In this document: one piece after another, positions 31,602 to 43,056 of the stretch
Position numbering within the stretch: the stretch's first letter is position 1
Layout: each line of letters opens with the position of its first letter
Assembly (NCBI RefSeq): GCF_900113745.1
Contig: NZ_FOQL01000002.1
Coordinates: forward strand, 434,001-498,000
DNA: 64,000 bases
Direction of reading: 5' to 3'
From: Pseudomonas guineae
Lineage (GTDB): Bacteria; Pseudomonadota; Gammaproteobacteria; Pseudomonadales; Pseudomonadaceae
The notes under the pieces: model-generated
Database searches by the model: none
Seen by the model: only the letters and a program-made list of their open reading frames with translations
What the model was told of the DNA's origin: nothing
Made by a program: the position numbers and the translations under genes

Positions 31602-32714
31602 TCACTGCAACAAGGGCTGGATGGAAAACCTGTAATCCTTCATCTGCGGTCGGTAGATCGCACTAAACTGGCGAAAATCCAGCGCATAACCTGGTGTTTT
31701 AAGACGGCGCATTAACCGCTTGGCTTGGTCTTTATCAAGCAGGGTAAACACCTGATCAACCCGGTCTTTGCCACCACGCTCAGCAAAATCCAGCCCCGCG
31801 TGGTAATCGTGCAGCATGACCAAGGCCCAGCCGCCCAAGGTGAAATGCCCGCCCACCAGAACACACAACTTGTCATCAATTCGGGCTTGTAACACTTCTT
31901 CTGAATTGTTCAGCGCCGAAAAAAAAATGTCTTTGCCTGGCTGCTTACTCATTTCCTGTGCGGCCTGCATCGCACCGAAGGCCATTTCATCATTGGCTGA
32001 CCAGATCAGCTGCACATCAGGGTAGCGCTGCAGCATCAATTGCGCCTGCGTGTAAGCACGCTGCCGACTCCACTCACCATAGAGTAGCTGTTCCAGTTTA
32101 ACCTCTGGATGCTCAAGCAAGGCTAGGTGCAACCCCTCCTCACGGAGGGTCGCAGCGGGTGTATCGCGTGTTCCAGTAAATCCAAGCAAGCTGCCTGCTC
32201 GACCATTGAGCTTTGCAATCAGCGCCTTGGCCATCCAATAACCCGCCTCTTCATCGTTTGCTACCAGGCTGCCTATCCAGTTTGGATAGCGCTGACGTGA
32301 GCCGCCGACAAACTGTTGCTGGTCGGCAGTCAATGTGCTGTTCAGCGAGAACAGTTTTGTTGGACTGTGCTCGAATAACCGCAGTATTTCAGGGGCTGTG
32401 CTGCGCTCATTGACGAAAAGTAGATAGTCCGGTTGCTTACCACTGGCTAATAGAGTGCCCAGTTGCTCCAGCAAATTTTGTTGATTGCGCTCGGCATAGA
32501 TAATCTGCAACTGCATGCCTAAGTCGTCAGCTGCGGCCTGCATAAAGGCGCTGTACCCTACCCAGAATGGCTCATCAGAAAAGCCTGGATTCAGGAATAA
32601 CACCGAAGCGGGTGCCTTATCCGCCACGCGCGAATTCTCTATAGCCGCAGGGGCTAATTGGCTGAAAACCAATAGACATAAAGCGCCAATAACAGCCAAA
32701 ACGGACCTCAACAC
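31602..32714 (-). CDS. Orphan periplasmic sugar-binding-type protein
   Basis: A 370-residue exported protein of the periplasmic binding protein/LacI fold (ribose/autoinducer-binding group). Signal peptide near MLRSVLAVIGALCLLVFSQL; core segments SVLFLNPGFSDEPFWVGYSAF, LLGFTGTRDTPAATLREEG and WSANDEMAFGAMQAA match the family. I chose the GTG at 32714 because AGGAGG lies 6 nt upstream; the longer frame lacks this. No ABC permease or ATPase is adjacent, so it may feed a receptor or sensor elsewhere. Divergent from pnuC. Confidence 0.83.
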   Translation of the reverse strand: MLRSVLAVIGALCLLVFSQLAPAAIENSRVADKAPASVLFLNPGFSDEPFWVGYSAFMQAAADDLGMQLQIIYAERNQQNLLEQLGTLLASGKQPDYLLFVNERSTAPEILRLFEHSPTKLFSLNSTLTADQQQFVGGSRQRYPNWIGSLVANDEEAGYWMAKALIAKLNGRAGSLLGFTGTRDTPAATLREEGLHLALLEHPEVKLEQLLYGEWSRQRAYTQAQLMLQRYPDVQLIWSANDEMAFGAMQAAQEMSKQPGKDIFFSALNNSEEVLQARIDDKLCVLVGGHFTLGGWALVMLHDYHAGLDFAERGGKDRVDQVFTLLDKDQAKRLMRRLKTPGYALDFRQFSAIYRPQMKDYRFSIQPLLQ

Positions 32715-32862
32715 CAAGCACCTCCTAGATCGGGCGCGGAGTATATCGGTAAAGCTATGGCAATTAGCCACCCAGCCGACATACGTCGTGTGCAGCCAAG
32801 ACGCTACGAGCGACAATGGCTACAATCGCCGGCTGTTTTGGCCTCTTATTAACCGGTGTCGT

Positions 32863-33429
32863 ATGTCGTTTCTGGAAATTCTCGCGTCAGCCCTTGGGGT
32901 TTGGGCCGTATGGCTGACCGTACGGCAAAATCGCTGGTGCTGGCCGCTGGGTTTACTGATGGTGTTGATGTATGCGTGGATCTTCTATGACGGCAAGCTC
33001 TACTCAAACATGCTGTTGCAAGTCGTGTATGCCGCGTTGCAAGGCTACGGCTGGTGGCTGTGGACACGAGGCGGCAGCCACCATACCGGCGTGCAAGTCA
33101 GCCGGCTAAGCCAGCAGGGCATAGTGGCTAGCCTTACGATTGGCACCGGCGGTGCGCTTACTCTCGGTTACCTGATGGCCACTTTTACGGACGCCGCCGC
33201 GCCCTGGCAGGATGCGACGCTCAGTGCATTCAGTCTGGTGGCACAAGTATGGATGGCACAGAAGCGGGTCGAATGCTGGCCCTTGTGGATCGCACTGGAC
33301 CTGCTATTTGTAGCCCTATTTGTGCAGCAAGGCCTATACCCGACGGCAGCGTTGTATGGTGTGTTTACCCTGCTGGCGGTCAGCGGTTGGCTGACTTGGC
33401 GACGTGATCGCACCCTGGCCTGCACATGA
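32863..33429 (+). CDS. pnuC: Nicotinamide riboside transporter PnuC
   Basis: A 188-residue inner-membrane protein with about seven helices. The PnuC hallmarks are seen: LGVWAVWLTVRQNRWCWPLGL, YDGKLYSNMLLQVVYAALQGYGWWLW, and the C-terminal WIALDLLFVALFVQQGLYPTA. PnuC facilitates entry of nicotinamide riboside, which is trapped by phosphorylation. The next gene is a NadR-type kinase overlapping by 4 nt, supporting NAD precursor salvage rather than thiamine transport (PnuT). A TACAAT -10-like sequence lies about 30 bp upstream. Confidence 0.9.
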   Translation: MSFLEILASALGVWAVWLTVRQNRWCWPLGLLMVLMYAWIFYDGKLYSNMLLQVVYAALQGYGWWLWTRGGSHHTGVQVSRLSQQGIVASLTIGTGGALTLGYLMATFTDAAAPWQDATLSAFSLVAQVWMAQKRVECWPLWIALDLLFVALFVQQGLYPTAALYGVFTLLAVSGWLTWRRDRTLACT

Positions 33430-33977
33430 AAGTACTGGTACTTACCGGGCCGGAGTCCAGTGGTAAAAGCTGGTTAGCTGGGCAAATCCAAGCGACCTTT
33501 GGCGGGCAATTAGTTGGCGAGTATGTGCGCCACTTCATTGAGCGCGAGCAGCGAGATACCTGTTACGCCGATATCAGTACCATTGCGCAAGGCCAATTAA
33601 CCTGGGAGGACCAAGCAAGAGCGGCGCGCCCAGACCTGTTGATTCTCGACACCCACTTGCTCAGCAATCTGCTCTGGAGCCACGCCCTGTTTGGCGACTG
33701 CCCCGCCTGGATCGAAAAAGCCCTACTGGAACGCGATTACCACCTGCACCTGCTGTTGGACCCGGTTGACGTACCTTGGCTAGACGATGGCCAACGCTGC
33801 CAGCCAGAATTGGTCCAACGGCAGGCGTTCTACCAGCAGTGTGAGGACTGGCTGCGCTTACACCAACAGCCGTTGCTGAGTGTTAAAGGCAACTGGGCGC
33901 AGCGACGCGAACAGACTTTGGCAACGGTCGCGCACTGGCTCAACTCAACGCAGCAATACGCTCGCCCAGGCCACTAG
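33426..33977 (+). CDS. NadR-like nicotinamide riboside kinase (AAA-family ATPase)
   Basis: A 183-residue P-loop protein with Walker A GPESSGKS (8-15) and the segments GEYVRHFIE and ILDTHLLSNLLW, as in the kinase domain of NadR. It probably phosphorylates nicotinamide riboside to NMN. It lacks the DNA-binding and adenylyltransferase parts of full-length NadR. The ATGA overlap with pnuC means coupled translation. Its 3' end overlaps the convergent DUF3429 gene by 33 bp. Confidence 0.87.
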   Translation: MKVLVLTGPESSGKSWLAGQIQATFGGQLVGEYVRHFIEREQRDTCYADISTIAQGQLTWEDQARAARPDLLILDTHLLSNLLWSHALFGDCPAWIEKALLERDYHLHLLLDPVDVPWLDDGQRCQPELVQRQAFYQQCEDWLRLHQQPLLSVKGNWAQRREQTLATVAHWLNSTQQYARPGH

Positions 33978-34412
33978 CAGGCTCAGGCACACGACAACCG
34001 TCAAGGGGCGGCGCAGGCTGGGGTACCACCGCGGAGCCAGCCCCAGCTTGACGGCCCTTAGGTCTGCTGCATACAAGCCGCCGAACGCCAGCAAACACAA
34101 AGGCAAGGCAAAACTGGTCGGCATGCCGCCACTGATCGCCAGCCAGCCCAATAAGGGCGGTATCACCGACAACCCCAACTGCACCTGTGCCGGCTCGCCC
34201 GCATTCTCTGCACGCATGGCCAGGCCCCAGTGAATAGCCCCCATAAACGCCAGAATCACTGCGGCATAATCCAGCAGTGCTGCCAGCACCACCACCCGCC
34301 AGCCTTCCGGGGTAATCCAAATCCCCAGAGCACCGCTTACGAATGGCACCAGACCGGCATAGCCGAGTAGTAACGCCAATTTAGGCGGATGCGGCGCATC
34401 AAATGGATGCAT
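33945..34412 (-). CDS. DUF3429 domain-containing membrane protein
   Basis: A 155-residue inner-membrane protein with about five helices. The DUF3429 core (LLGYAGLVPFVSGALG, YAAVILAFMGAIHWGLAM, SVIPPLLGWLAI) is clear; a related family in other bacteria is annotated only by this domain. Function unknown. Convergent with, and overlapping, the NadR-like gene. A TCAGGAT-type purine-poor region precedes the ATG, so translation strength is uncertain. Confidence 0.83.
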   Translation of the reverse strand: MHPFDAPHPPKLALLLGYAGLVPFVSGALGIWITPEGWRVVVLAALLDYAAVILAFMGAIHWGLAMRAENAGEPAQVQLGLSVIPPLLGWLAISGGMPTSFALPLCLLAFGGLYAADLRAVKLGLAPRWYPSLRRPLTVVVCLSLLVAWASVLLR

Positions 34413-34756
34413 AGTTTGACTCCTGTTAAGCGATCCTGAATAAGCCGCACTTTAAGGTCATACGCAGCGCTGTAGAAGAGCATGCTCTCAATTATTCAGC
34501 GCTGGTGGCTTGCTTTTGCCCTGCAGCGTTAAAGACTCAATACCCAGCAAGGCTGAGTTGATTGGACCGCCCCTTTAGCCTCAGCGCTAGGACGCCAAAG
34601 CCATACGATCGACCATGCCAGCAGTCTCTATCCACTGAGGTGCAAGCCCCTAAAACGCTATCCAATTTTCGCGGGGCTCGGTTAACAATGAGTGAGCTGG
34701 TAACATTCACGCCCTGCTAAGCGTGCTGTTGGCCGCGTACATCTGAGAGAAACCCC
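34413..34756. other. Intergenic region upstream of queD, no gene
   Basis: 344 bp between divergent genes. It contains nested palindromes at 34465-34504 and an imperfect AGCCCC/GGGGCT hairpin around 34646-34677. No known preQ1 or other riboswitch pattern is evident, and no reading frame looks coding. Confidence 0.55.
34465..34504. repeat. Nested palindromes upstream of queD
   Basis: CAGCGCTG at 34465-34472 and again at 34497-34504 bracket AGAGCATGCTCT at 34477-34488. All three are self-complementary, so a two-stem or cruciform structure is possible. Confidence 0.4.
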
Positions 34757-35113
34757 GTGGAATTGTTCAAAGAGTTTATGTTTGAGGCCGCGCATCGCCT
34801 GCCTCACGTCCCCGAAGGCCACAAGTGCGGACGCCTGCATGGTCACTCCTTCAAGGTGGCGGTATATATCGAAGGTGAAGTCGATCCGTATACCGGCTGG
34901 ATTCGTGATTTCTCCGAGATCAAGGCGATCTTTAAGCCGCTGTATGAGCAACTCGACCATAACTACCTGAACGACATTCCTGGCCTGGAAAACCCCACCA
35001 GTGAAGTCCTGGCCAAGTGGATCTGGCAACAACTGAAGCCGCTACTGCCTGAACTGTCGCGCATTCGCATCCATGAAACGTGTACCAGCGGCTGCGAATA
35101 CCGCGGTGACTGA
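34757..35113 (+). CDS. queD: 6-carboxytetrahydropterin synthase QueD
   Basis: A 118-residue PTPS-family enzyme making 6-carboxy-tetrahydropterin, the second step toward queuosine. Zinc ligands H13, H28 and H30 are seen (AAHRLPHV and LHGHSF), with catalytic C24 in CGRLHGH, D67-H68 in DHNYLND and E107 in [10 protein letters not shown]. The start is the GTG at 34757 with GAGAGA upstream. Stands alone, convergent with ligA. Confidence 0.94.
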   Translation: MELFKEFMFEAAHRLPHVPEGHKCGRLHGHSFKVAVYIEGEVDPYTGWIRDFSEIKAIFKPLYEQLDHNYLNDIPGLENPTSEVLAKWIWQQLKPLLPELSRIRIHETCTSGCEYRGD

Positions 35114-35118
35114 TCAGC

Positions 35119-35151
35119 GCTTGCTAGCGCCTGTTATGGCGCTGGGCAAGC
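35119..35151. terminator. Hairpin between queD and ligA
   Basis: GCTTGC-t-AGCGCC-tgttat-GGCGCT-g-GGCAAGC, a strong stem with small bulges 6 bp after queD. No T run, so the call as a bidirectional terminator is tentative. Confidence 0.5.
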
Positions 35152-35215
35152 AACTCAACGGCATCTGTCGCACTGAATCGATCCAGGCTAAGCCCTCAGC
35201 GCCTAGCGCGACGGG

Positions 35216-37597
<2,382 letters not shown>

Positions 37598-37605
37598 TCA
37601 AACGA

Positions 37606-37629
37606 AAAGAGCAGCCTTGGCTGCTCTTT
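37606..37629 (-). other. Hairpin between zipA and ligA
   Basis: AAAGAGCAG/CTGCTCTTT stem with a 6-nt loop; on the minus strand it is followed by TTTTCG. May attenuate read-through from zipA into ligA. Confidence 0.55.
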
Positions 37630-37646
37630 CTACTTCACAGGTTAAT

Positions 37647-38468
37647 TCAGCGCTTGTTGGTCAGTTGCTTGCGCTCGTATTCAACAATGCGCTGACGATA
37701 ATGCTCGATAGTTTGCGCCGTCATCACGCTACGTTGATCATCTTTTAGCTCGCCATTGAGTTCATGGGCTAACTTACGCGCGGATGCCACCATCACATCA
37801 AACGCCTGCTTGGGATGACGCGGACCGGGTAAGCCGAGGAAGAAACTCACCGCCCGGGTACTGAAACCTTCAATATCGTCGAGATCAAACGTGCCAGGTT
37901 TTAGTGCATTGGCCATGGAGAACAGCACTTCGCCATTACCGGCCATGCTCTCGTGGCGATGGAAAATATCCATCTCACCAAAGCGCAGGCCGCTCTCCAG
38001 AATATTCTGTAACAGTGCCGGGCCTTTGAAGCCTTCTTCATCCCGAGCGATCACATGGATCACCAGCACTTCCTCAACCGGCGGCAACTCCTTGGTACTT
38101 TGTTTGGCCTGGCTAGCAGGCTTAACTACGTCGCTATCCACTGGATTGAGAAGTGTCGGCACTGGTTCTTCCTGTCCCAGGTTAAGGTCACCCTGGTGAG
38201 GCTCACCCGTGCGACGGTTTAACTCTCTTGCGCTCAGCGACGGTAAGTCTTCTTCGTCAAACGCCGGTTCATGGTTACGATCAATAACCCGCGGCTGACT
38301 AAGCAGATTGGGGTCACTGTCATCATCCGGCAGGTTGGCAAAGCTGCGGTCAAGTTTGAACTTGAGTTTGCCCTTGCCACCGCGCATTCGCCGCCAGCCA
38401 TCAAACAAGATGCCAGCAATCACAATAATGCCGATGACAATCAGCCACTCGCGCAGACCGAATTCCAT
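37647..38468 (-). CDS. zipA: Cell division protein ZipA
   Basis: Membrane-anchored tether for FtsZ at the division ring. The 273 residues show an N-terminal transmembrane helix ([18 protein letters not shown]), a basic then acidic, proline-rich linker (about 30-140) and the C-terminal FtsZ-binding domain (from about [20 protein letters not shown] to [10 protein letters not shown]). TTAAGGTA precedes the ATG. Gene order smc-zipA-ligA is standard in Pseudomonas. Confidence 0.95.
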   Translation of the reverse strand: MEFGLREWLIVIGIIVIAGILFDGWRRMRGGKGKLKFKLDRSFANLPDDDSDPNLLSQPRVIDRNHEPAFDEEDLPSLSARELNRRTGEPHQGDLNLGQEEPVPTLLNPVDSDVVKPASQAKQSTKELPPVEEVLVIHVIARDEEGFKGPALLQNILESGLRFGEMDIFHRHESMAGNGEVLFSMANALKPGTFDLDDIEGFSTRAVSFFLGLPGPRHPKQAFDVMVASARKLAHELNGELKDDQRSVMTAQTIEHYRQRIVEYERKQLTNKR

Positions 38469-38648
38469 GAAATACCTTAACCCCTAATAATAATGTGATG
38501 AAAAAGGCCATCCAGGGCCATTTTGCTAATTCTTTTGTGTCACGCCAAGCCCAGTTATGAAAGGCATTACCCTGCCTTTAACAGATAGCTTTATAACAAT
38601 GCGCGTTAAGCTAGCACGACGAAAGACAACTTTACACCGCCCAGCGCC

Positions 38649-41600
38649 TCAGGACTCCACCAACGCCAGGGCTTCCTCTACATCCACTGCCACCAGACGC
38701 GAACACCCTGGCTCATGCATGGTTACGCCCATCAATTGATCGGCCATTTCCATGGCGATTTTATTGTGGGTGATATAGATGAACTGTACGGTTTCAGACA
38801 TCTCTTTAACCAACCGTGCATAACGCCCGACGTTGGCATCATCCAGTGGCGCATCGACTTCGTCGAGCATGCAGAACGGGGCCGGGTTGAGTTTGAAGAT
38901 GGCAAATACCAGCGCCAATGCGGTCAATGCTTTTTCACCACCGGACAACAAATGAATGGTGCTGTTCTTCTTGCCGGGCGGGCGCGCCATGATCGTTACC
39001 CCGGTATCCAGCAAGTCTTCACCTGTCAGCTGCAGGTAGGCGTTGCCACCGCCGAAGACCTTCGGGAATAACGCCTGCAAGCCCGCGTTGATTTGGTCGA
39101 AGGTTTCTTTGAAGCGGTTGCGGGTTTCCTTGTCGATCTTACGGATGACGTTTTCCAGGGTGTCCAGCGCCTCAACCAAGTCGGCGTTCTGTGCATCCAG
39201 GTAGCGTTTACGCTCCGACTGCTGCTGGTATTCGTCAATCGCCGCCAGGTTGATCGGGCCCAGACGCTGGATGCGCGCCGCCAGACGCTCCAGCTCATCT
39301 TCCCAGGCTTTTTCACTGGCCTCGGCCGGCAAGCTGGCGAGCACGCCATGCAGGTCGTAATTGTCTTCCAGCAACTGCTCCTGCAGCGCTTTACGGCGCA
39401 CGGTGAGGGATTGCCAATCCATCCGCTGCTGTTCCAACTGGCCACGCAGCAACTGCGCCTGCTGCTCGGCCTGAGTGCGGCGCTTTTCCGCGTCACGCAG
39501 CTCACGATCGGTATCTTCCAGGGCCAGACGCGCCAGTTTGAGCTCATCCTCTACGGCCATGCGCTTGTCGAGCTGTTCTTCGAGCTTCATGCGCAGCTCT
39601 TCCAGCGGCGCGGCGCCTTCCTCCAGATTAAGGTCGAGTTGCTCGCGTTTCTCGTGCAGGCGCTCGGCCTGAAACTCAAGGCGCTGCAACGCTTGCTGGG
39701 TCGAATCATGCTGGGCTTGTAACGAGCCAAGGCGCACGGCCAGCTGGTGGGCGTGATCTTTGTGCTGGCGGGCCTCCTGGCGAACTCGGTCAAGGCGCTC
39801 ACGCAAGCTGTCACGTCGCGCCAGCAAGCTTTCCCGCTCATCGTTGTCTGTGGCCATGGCATCCAGGGCATCCTGCAGATGCAGGCGTGACTCACCCAGT
39901 TGCTCATGTTCGATCTCGCGCTGTTCGGCTAGCTCCAGCAATTCGCTGTCCAAGCGATTGCGCCGAAGAACCAGTTGCTCGACCTTCGCTTGCCCGGCCG
40001 ACAATTGCGCTTTCAGCTCGCCAAGACGACGTGCCTGATCTTGCGCTTGGCGACGCTGCAGCTCGCGCTGTTCTTCCTGGACGCGCTGATTTTCGCGTAA
40101 TTGCTCTAGACGTTCATCGAGCAACGCCAGCGCAGCTTCCCGCTCACCACACTCCAAGTTCAGGCGTTGAATGTCCTGGCCACGGGCCAACACGCCACTT
40201 TCCGCTTCGCTGGCGCGACGCACCCGTAGAAAATGCCGACCCACCCAATAGCCGTCACGGCTGATCAGGCTTTCGCCCTCAGCCAGGCTCAATCGTGCCG
40301 CCAGCGCCTCATCCAGACTCTGCACCGGCTTGACCTGGCCCAGCCAGGGTGCCAGGTCGACACTGGTTTCAACCTTATCCAACAAACTGCCGGCAACCCG
40401 CTCAGCGTTGTTGCCCAGGCTGGCCAAGCGCAAATCGCCCTGGCTCAAGCCGGCGAAATCCAGGCTGTTAAAGTCATCCAGCAACACGGCCTGCAGGTCA
40501 GCCCCCAGCACGGTTTCCACCGCCAGCTCCCAACCCGCTTCAACGCGTAAGCCATCGGCTAAGCGCGGCCGTTCGCTCAGTTGCTGTTCGCGCAGCCAAT
40601 CGCCAATGCCCTTGCCGGGATCGAGAGCGGCCTGCTGCAAGGCTTCTAACGAGGCCAGCCGACCACTTAACCGTTGCAGCTCACCTTGCGCCTGTTGCTG
40701 GCTATGCCCGCTTTGCTGCAAGTCATTGCGCAGTTGCAGCAAGCGTTCAGCCTGCTGCTCTTCTTCAATCTGCAGATCTTCCAGCCTAATCTCGCCTGCG
40801 GCGATCTGCTCGCCCAGTTCGATAATCGCGGCATCTTCCGGGTCGGCCGCCAATTGCTGCAGCTCATCGCTGAGACGGCGCTGACGCTCGGCAAGGCGCT
40901 CAAGGCTCTGCTCCAGCTGGGCAATCCGTGACTGCAGCACCTCGGCCTGACGACGCGGCTCGGCGCTGCGCTGGTTGAAACCGTCCCATTGTTCCTGCCA
41001 GCCATGCATGGCACTTTCGCAGTCTTCCAGCACGGCCGCAGACTCTTGCGCCGCTGCGGCAGTTAGCTCTTGCTCAGGCAGGAGCATGTGCAATTCTTCA
41101 CCAAGGGTCACCAGCAAGGTGCGGTCATGCCCCATGTGCGACTCGGTTTCCAGGCGCGCGCGCTCAGCCTCGTTGAGATCGTCTTGCAGCTGACGCAAGC
41201 GCTGCTGGCCGTGCTGGATGCTTTGCTCGATCCGGGCAATATCGCCGCCAACCGAATAAAAACGCCCCTGCACCAGGTTAAAGCGCTCGCTCAGCTCGTG
41301 GTGACCATCGCGCAGTCGTTCGATGCTGGCGTCGGCATTACGTTGTTCGGCCACCAGTGCTTCGAAGCTAACTTCTTGGTTACTAATTGACGCCTCGCGG
41401 TTACCCACCTGCTCGTTCAACGCCTGCCAACGTAAAGCCGTGAGCTGCGCCTTAAGTTGACGCTCCTCGGCCTTGTACTCCTGATACTTCTCGGCGGACT
41501 GGGCCTGGCGATGCAGGCGGTCGAGCTGGCGCTCCAGCTCTTCACGCAGATCGGTCAGGCGTGCCAGGTTCTCGTGGGTACGGCGGATGCGGCTCTCGGT

Positions 41601-42137
41601 TTCGCGGCGGCGCTCCTTGTATTTGGAGATGCCGGCGGCTTCTTCGATAAAATTACGCAGGTCCTCTGGCTTGGCCTCGATCAGCTTGCTGATCATGCCT
41701 TGCTCGATGATCGAGTAACTGCGTGGGCCCAAACCGGTGCCGAGGAAGATGTCGGTAATGTCGCGCCGGCGGCATTTGATGCCGTTGAGAAAGTAGGTGT
41801 TCTGACTGTCGCGGGTCACTCGGCGGCGGATGGAAATCTCAGCATAGGCCGCGTACTCGCCGGTCAGGGTGCCGTCCGAGTTGTCGAAAATCAGCTCGAT
41901 GGAGGCCTGAGTGACCGGCTTGCGCGTATTCGAGCCATTGAAGATGACGTCGGTCATCGACTCGCCACGCAGGTTCTTCGCGGAACTCTCGCCCATCACC
42001 CAGCGCACGGCGTCGATGATGTTCGATTTACCGCAACCATTGGGCCCAACCACTGCCGCCATATTGCTGGGGAAGCTGACCGTAGTCGGATCGACAAAGG
42101 ATTTAAAACCGGCGAGTTTGATGCACTTGAGCCGCAT
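38649..42137 (-). CDS. smc: Chromosome segregation protein SMC
   Basis: Condensin-type ATPase of 1162 residues. Seen: Walker A GPNGCGKSN (about 32-40) at the N-terminal head, long coiled coils with a central hinge (about 510-650, region VLGADLQAVLLDDF), the C-terminal signature LLSGGEKALTALAL and Walker B MLDEVDAPLDD. The start is the ATG at 42137 with AAGGAAA upstream, 12 nt after the GntR gene stop, so the regulator gene and smc-zipA-ligA may share transcription. No kleisin genes (scpA/B) are nearby. Confidence 0.97.
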   Translation of the reverse strand: MRLKCIKLAGFKSFVDPTTVSFPSNMAAVVGPNGCGKSNIIDAVRWVMGESSAKNLRGESMTDVIFNGSNTRKPVTQASIELIFDNSDGTLTGEYAAYAEISIRRRVTRDSQNTYFLNGIKCRRRDITDIFLGTGLGPRSYSIIEQGMISKLIEAKPEDLRNFIEEAAGISKYKERRRETESRIRRTHENLARLTDLREELERQLDRLHRQAQSAEKYQEYKAEERQLKAQLTALRWQALNEQVGNREASISNQEVSFEALVAEQRNADASIERLRDGHHELSERFNLVQGRFYSVGGDIARIEQSIQHGQQRLRQLQDDLNEAERARLETESHMGHDRTLLVTLGEELHMLLPEQELTAAAAQESAAVLEDCESAMHGWQEQWDGFNQRSAEPRRQAEVLQSRIAQLEQSLERLAERQRRLSDELQQLAADPEDAAIIELGEQIAAGEIRLEDLQIEEEQQAERLLQLRNDLQQSGHSQQQAQGELQRLSGRLASLEALQQAALDPGKGIGDWLREQQLSERPRLADGLRVEAGWELAVETVLGADLQAVLLDDFNSLDFAGLSQGDLRLASLGNNAERVAGSLLDKVETSVDLAPWLGQVKPVQSLDEALAARLSLAEGESLISRDGYWVGRHFLRVRRASEAESGVLARGQDIQRLNLECGEREAALALLDERLEQLRENQRVQEEQRELQRRQAQDQARRLGELKAQLSAGQAKVEQLVLRRNRLDSELLELAEQREIEHEQLGESRLHLQDALDAMATDNDERESLLARRDSLRERLDRVRQEARQHKDHAHQLAVRLGSLQAQHDSTQQALQRLEFQAERLHEKREQLDLNLEEGAAPLEELRMKLEEQLDKRMAVEDELKLARLALEDTDRELRDAEKRRTQAEQQAQLLRGQLEQQRMDWQSLTVRRKALQEQLLEDNYDLHGVLASLPAEASEKAWEDELERLAARIQRLGPINLAAIDEYQQQSERKRYLDAQNADLVEALDTLENVIRKIDKETRNRFKETFDQINAGLQALFPKVFGGGNAYLQLTGEDLLDTGVTIMARPPGKKNSTIHLLSGGEKALTALALVFAIFKLNPAPFCMLDEVDAPLDDANVGRYARLVKEMSETVQFIYITHNKIAMEMADQLMGVTMHEPGCSRLVAVDVEEALALVES

Positions 42138-42149
42138 GAGTCGCTTTCC

Positions 42150-42809
42150 TTAGGACTCGGCCAGTGCGGCCAGTACCAGCTGACAATTGTGCTCGCCGTA
42201 ACCCAACAATACCTGCCTGATAGCCTGATGATCGCGGGCGATGATCGCCTGCAGCAAGCTCGCAAAGGTATTGAGGAACTGACTCATTTCGCCTCTACGC
42301 CGTTCCAGCGCTAGGTGATAAGTACGGCTGATGGCGGGCAGCAGGTTCTCTACGGTTTCCTGCAGGTAGGGATTGTTGGAGAACGGAAACGCAGCGCGCA
42401 TGATATCGAAGCTGCCTTGCACAAAGCCGTTGATGTCCTCGCGCTGCATACTGATCTGCAGGCGCTGCTGAATCAGCAAAAACGGCGCCAAGTCGGCCTC
42501 AACCTGCCAGCTGTCAGCCACTGCATTGCCCAGCAGAATGTATAGCTCTGTAACTAGGGCATACAGGCTTTTGACGTTATGCGGCGTGAGCTCGGCCACC
42601 TGCGCCCCCCGGCGCGGCGGGATCACGATCAGATGGCGACGCTCAAGAATCAGCAGCGCCTCGCGCACTGAACCCCTACTGACATTCAGTGCCTGGGTGA
42701 CTTTCTGCTCCTGAATCCGCTCACGCGCCTTCAGCTCACCACAAATGATGCGTTCTGCCAGGTGCTGGGCAATCTGCTCTGCGAGGCTATCCGGTGCCTT
42801 GAACGTCAT
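42150..42809 (-). CDS. GntR-family (FadR/FCD-type) transcriptional regulator
   Basis: A 219-residue repressor-type protein. The N-terminal winged helix (QALNVSRGSVREALLILERRHL) is followed by an all-helical FCD-like ligand domain with LLPAISRTYHLAL. It is divergent from the alkane hydroxylase gene alkB2, and ATTGTCC repeats fitting the GntR/FadR half-site pattern lie between them. The same order (alkB2-GntR-smc-zipA-ligA) occurs in P. aeruginosa as I recall it. The natural effector may be a fatty acid or alkane product, but that is inference. Confidence 0.9.
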   Translation of the reverse strand: MTFKAPDSLAEQIAQHLAERIICGELKARERIQEQKVTQALNVSRGSVREALLILERRHLIVIPPRRGAQVAELTPHNVKSLYALVTELYILLGNAVADSWQVEADLAPFLLIQQRLQISMQREDINGFVQGSFDIMRAAFPFSNNPYLQETVENLLPAISRTYHLALERRRGEMSQFLNTFASLLQAIIARDHQAIRQVLLGYGEHNCQLVLAALAES

Positions 42810-42976
42810 GGTGATCCTTAGGCTCTATCTGACCTAATAGGGGCAAACAAGATTGGCTTAAATCAGCTTGAGCCCTCGCCAGGCTTGGCTTAGGCGCTGC
42901 AGCGCGGGGCGCGAGTGTACCACAGGGCATTGCGTTTCAAGGCTGCCTTAGCGCTGTTTTCAGCACAAATGATGGG

Positions 42977-43015
42977 ATTGTCCAGACTAGCTTTTTCGAA
43001 CTATTGTCCTACAAT
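42977..43015 (+). promoter_or_regulatory. Candidate GntR operators in the alkB2 promoter
   Basis: ATTGTCC occurs twice, at 42977-42983 and 43003-43009. The second forms a perfect ATTGT-cct-ACAAT palindrome (43003-43015); the first is part of the near-palindrome TTGTC-ca-GACTA. The pattern fits the FadR-group half-site GT-N-AC. They lie 40-80 bp upstream of alkB2, next to the divergent GntR gene. Confidence 0.55.
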
Positions 43016-43056
43016 CAGACCAGCGCCTTTGCCTATCCATAAAACACGGAGCCACC

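Noticed and set aside
34620-34756. preQ1-type riboswitch upstream of queD
   Set aside because: The short AGCCCC/GGGGCT pairing lacks the conserved preQ1 pseudoknot bases.
41457-42314. 285-codon plus-strand reading frame opposite smc
   Set aside because: Lies antisense to the SMC head region and the GntR gene, without ribosome binding site or family signature.
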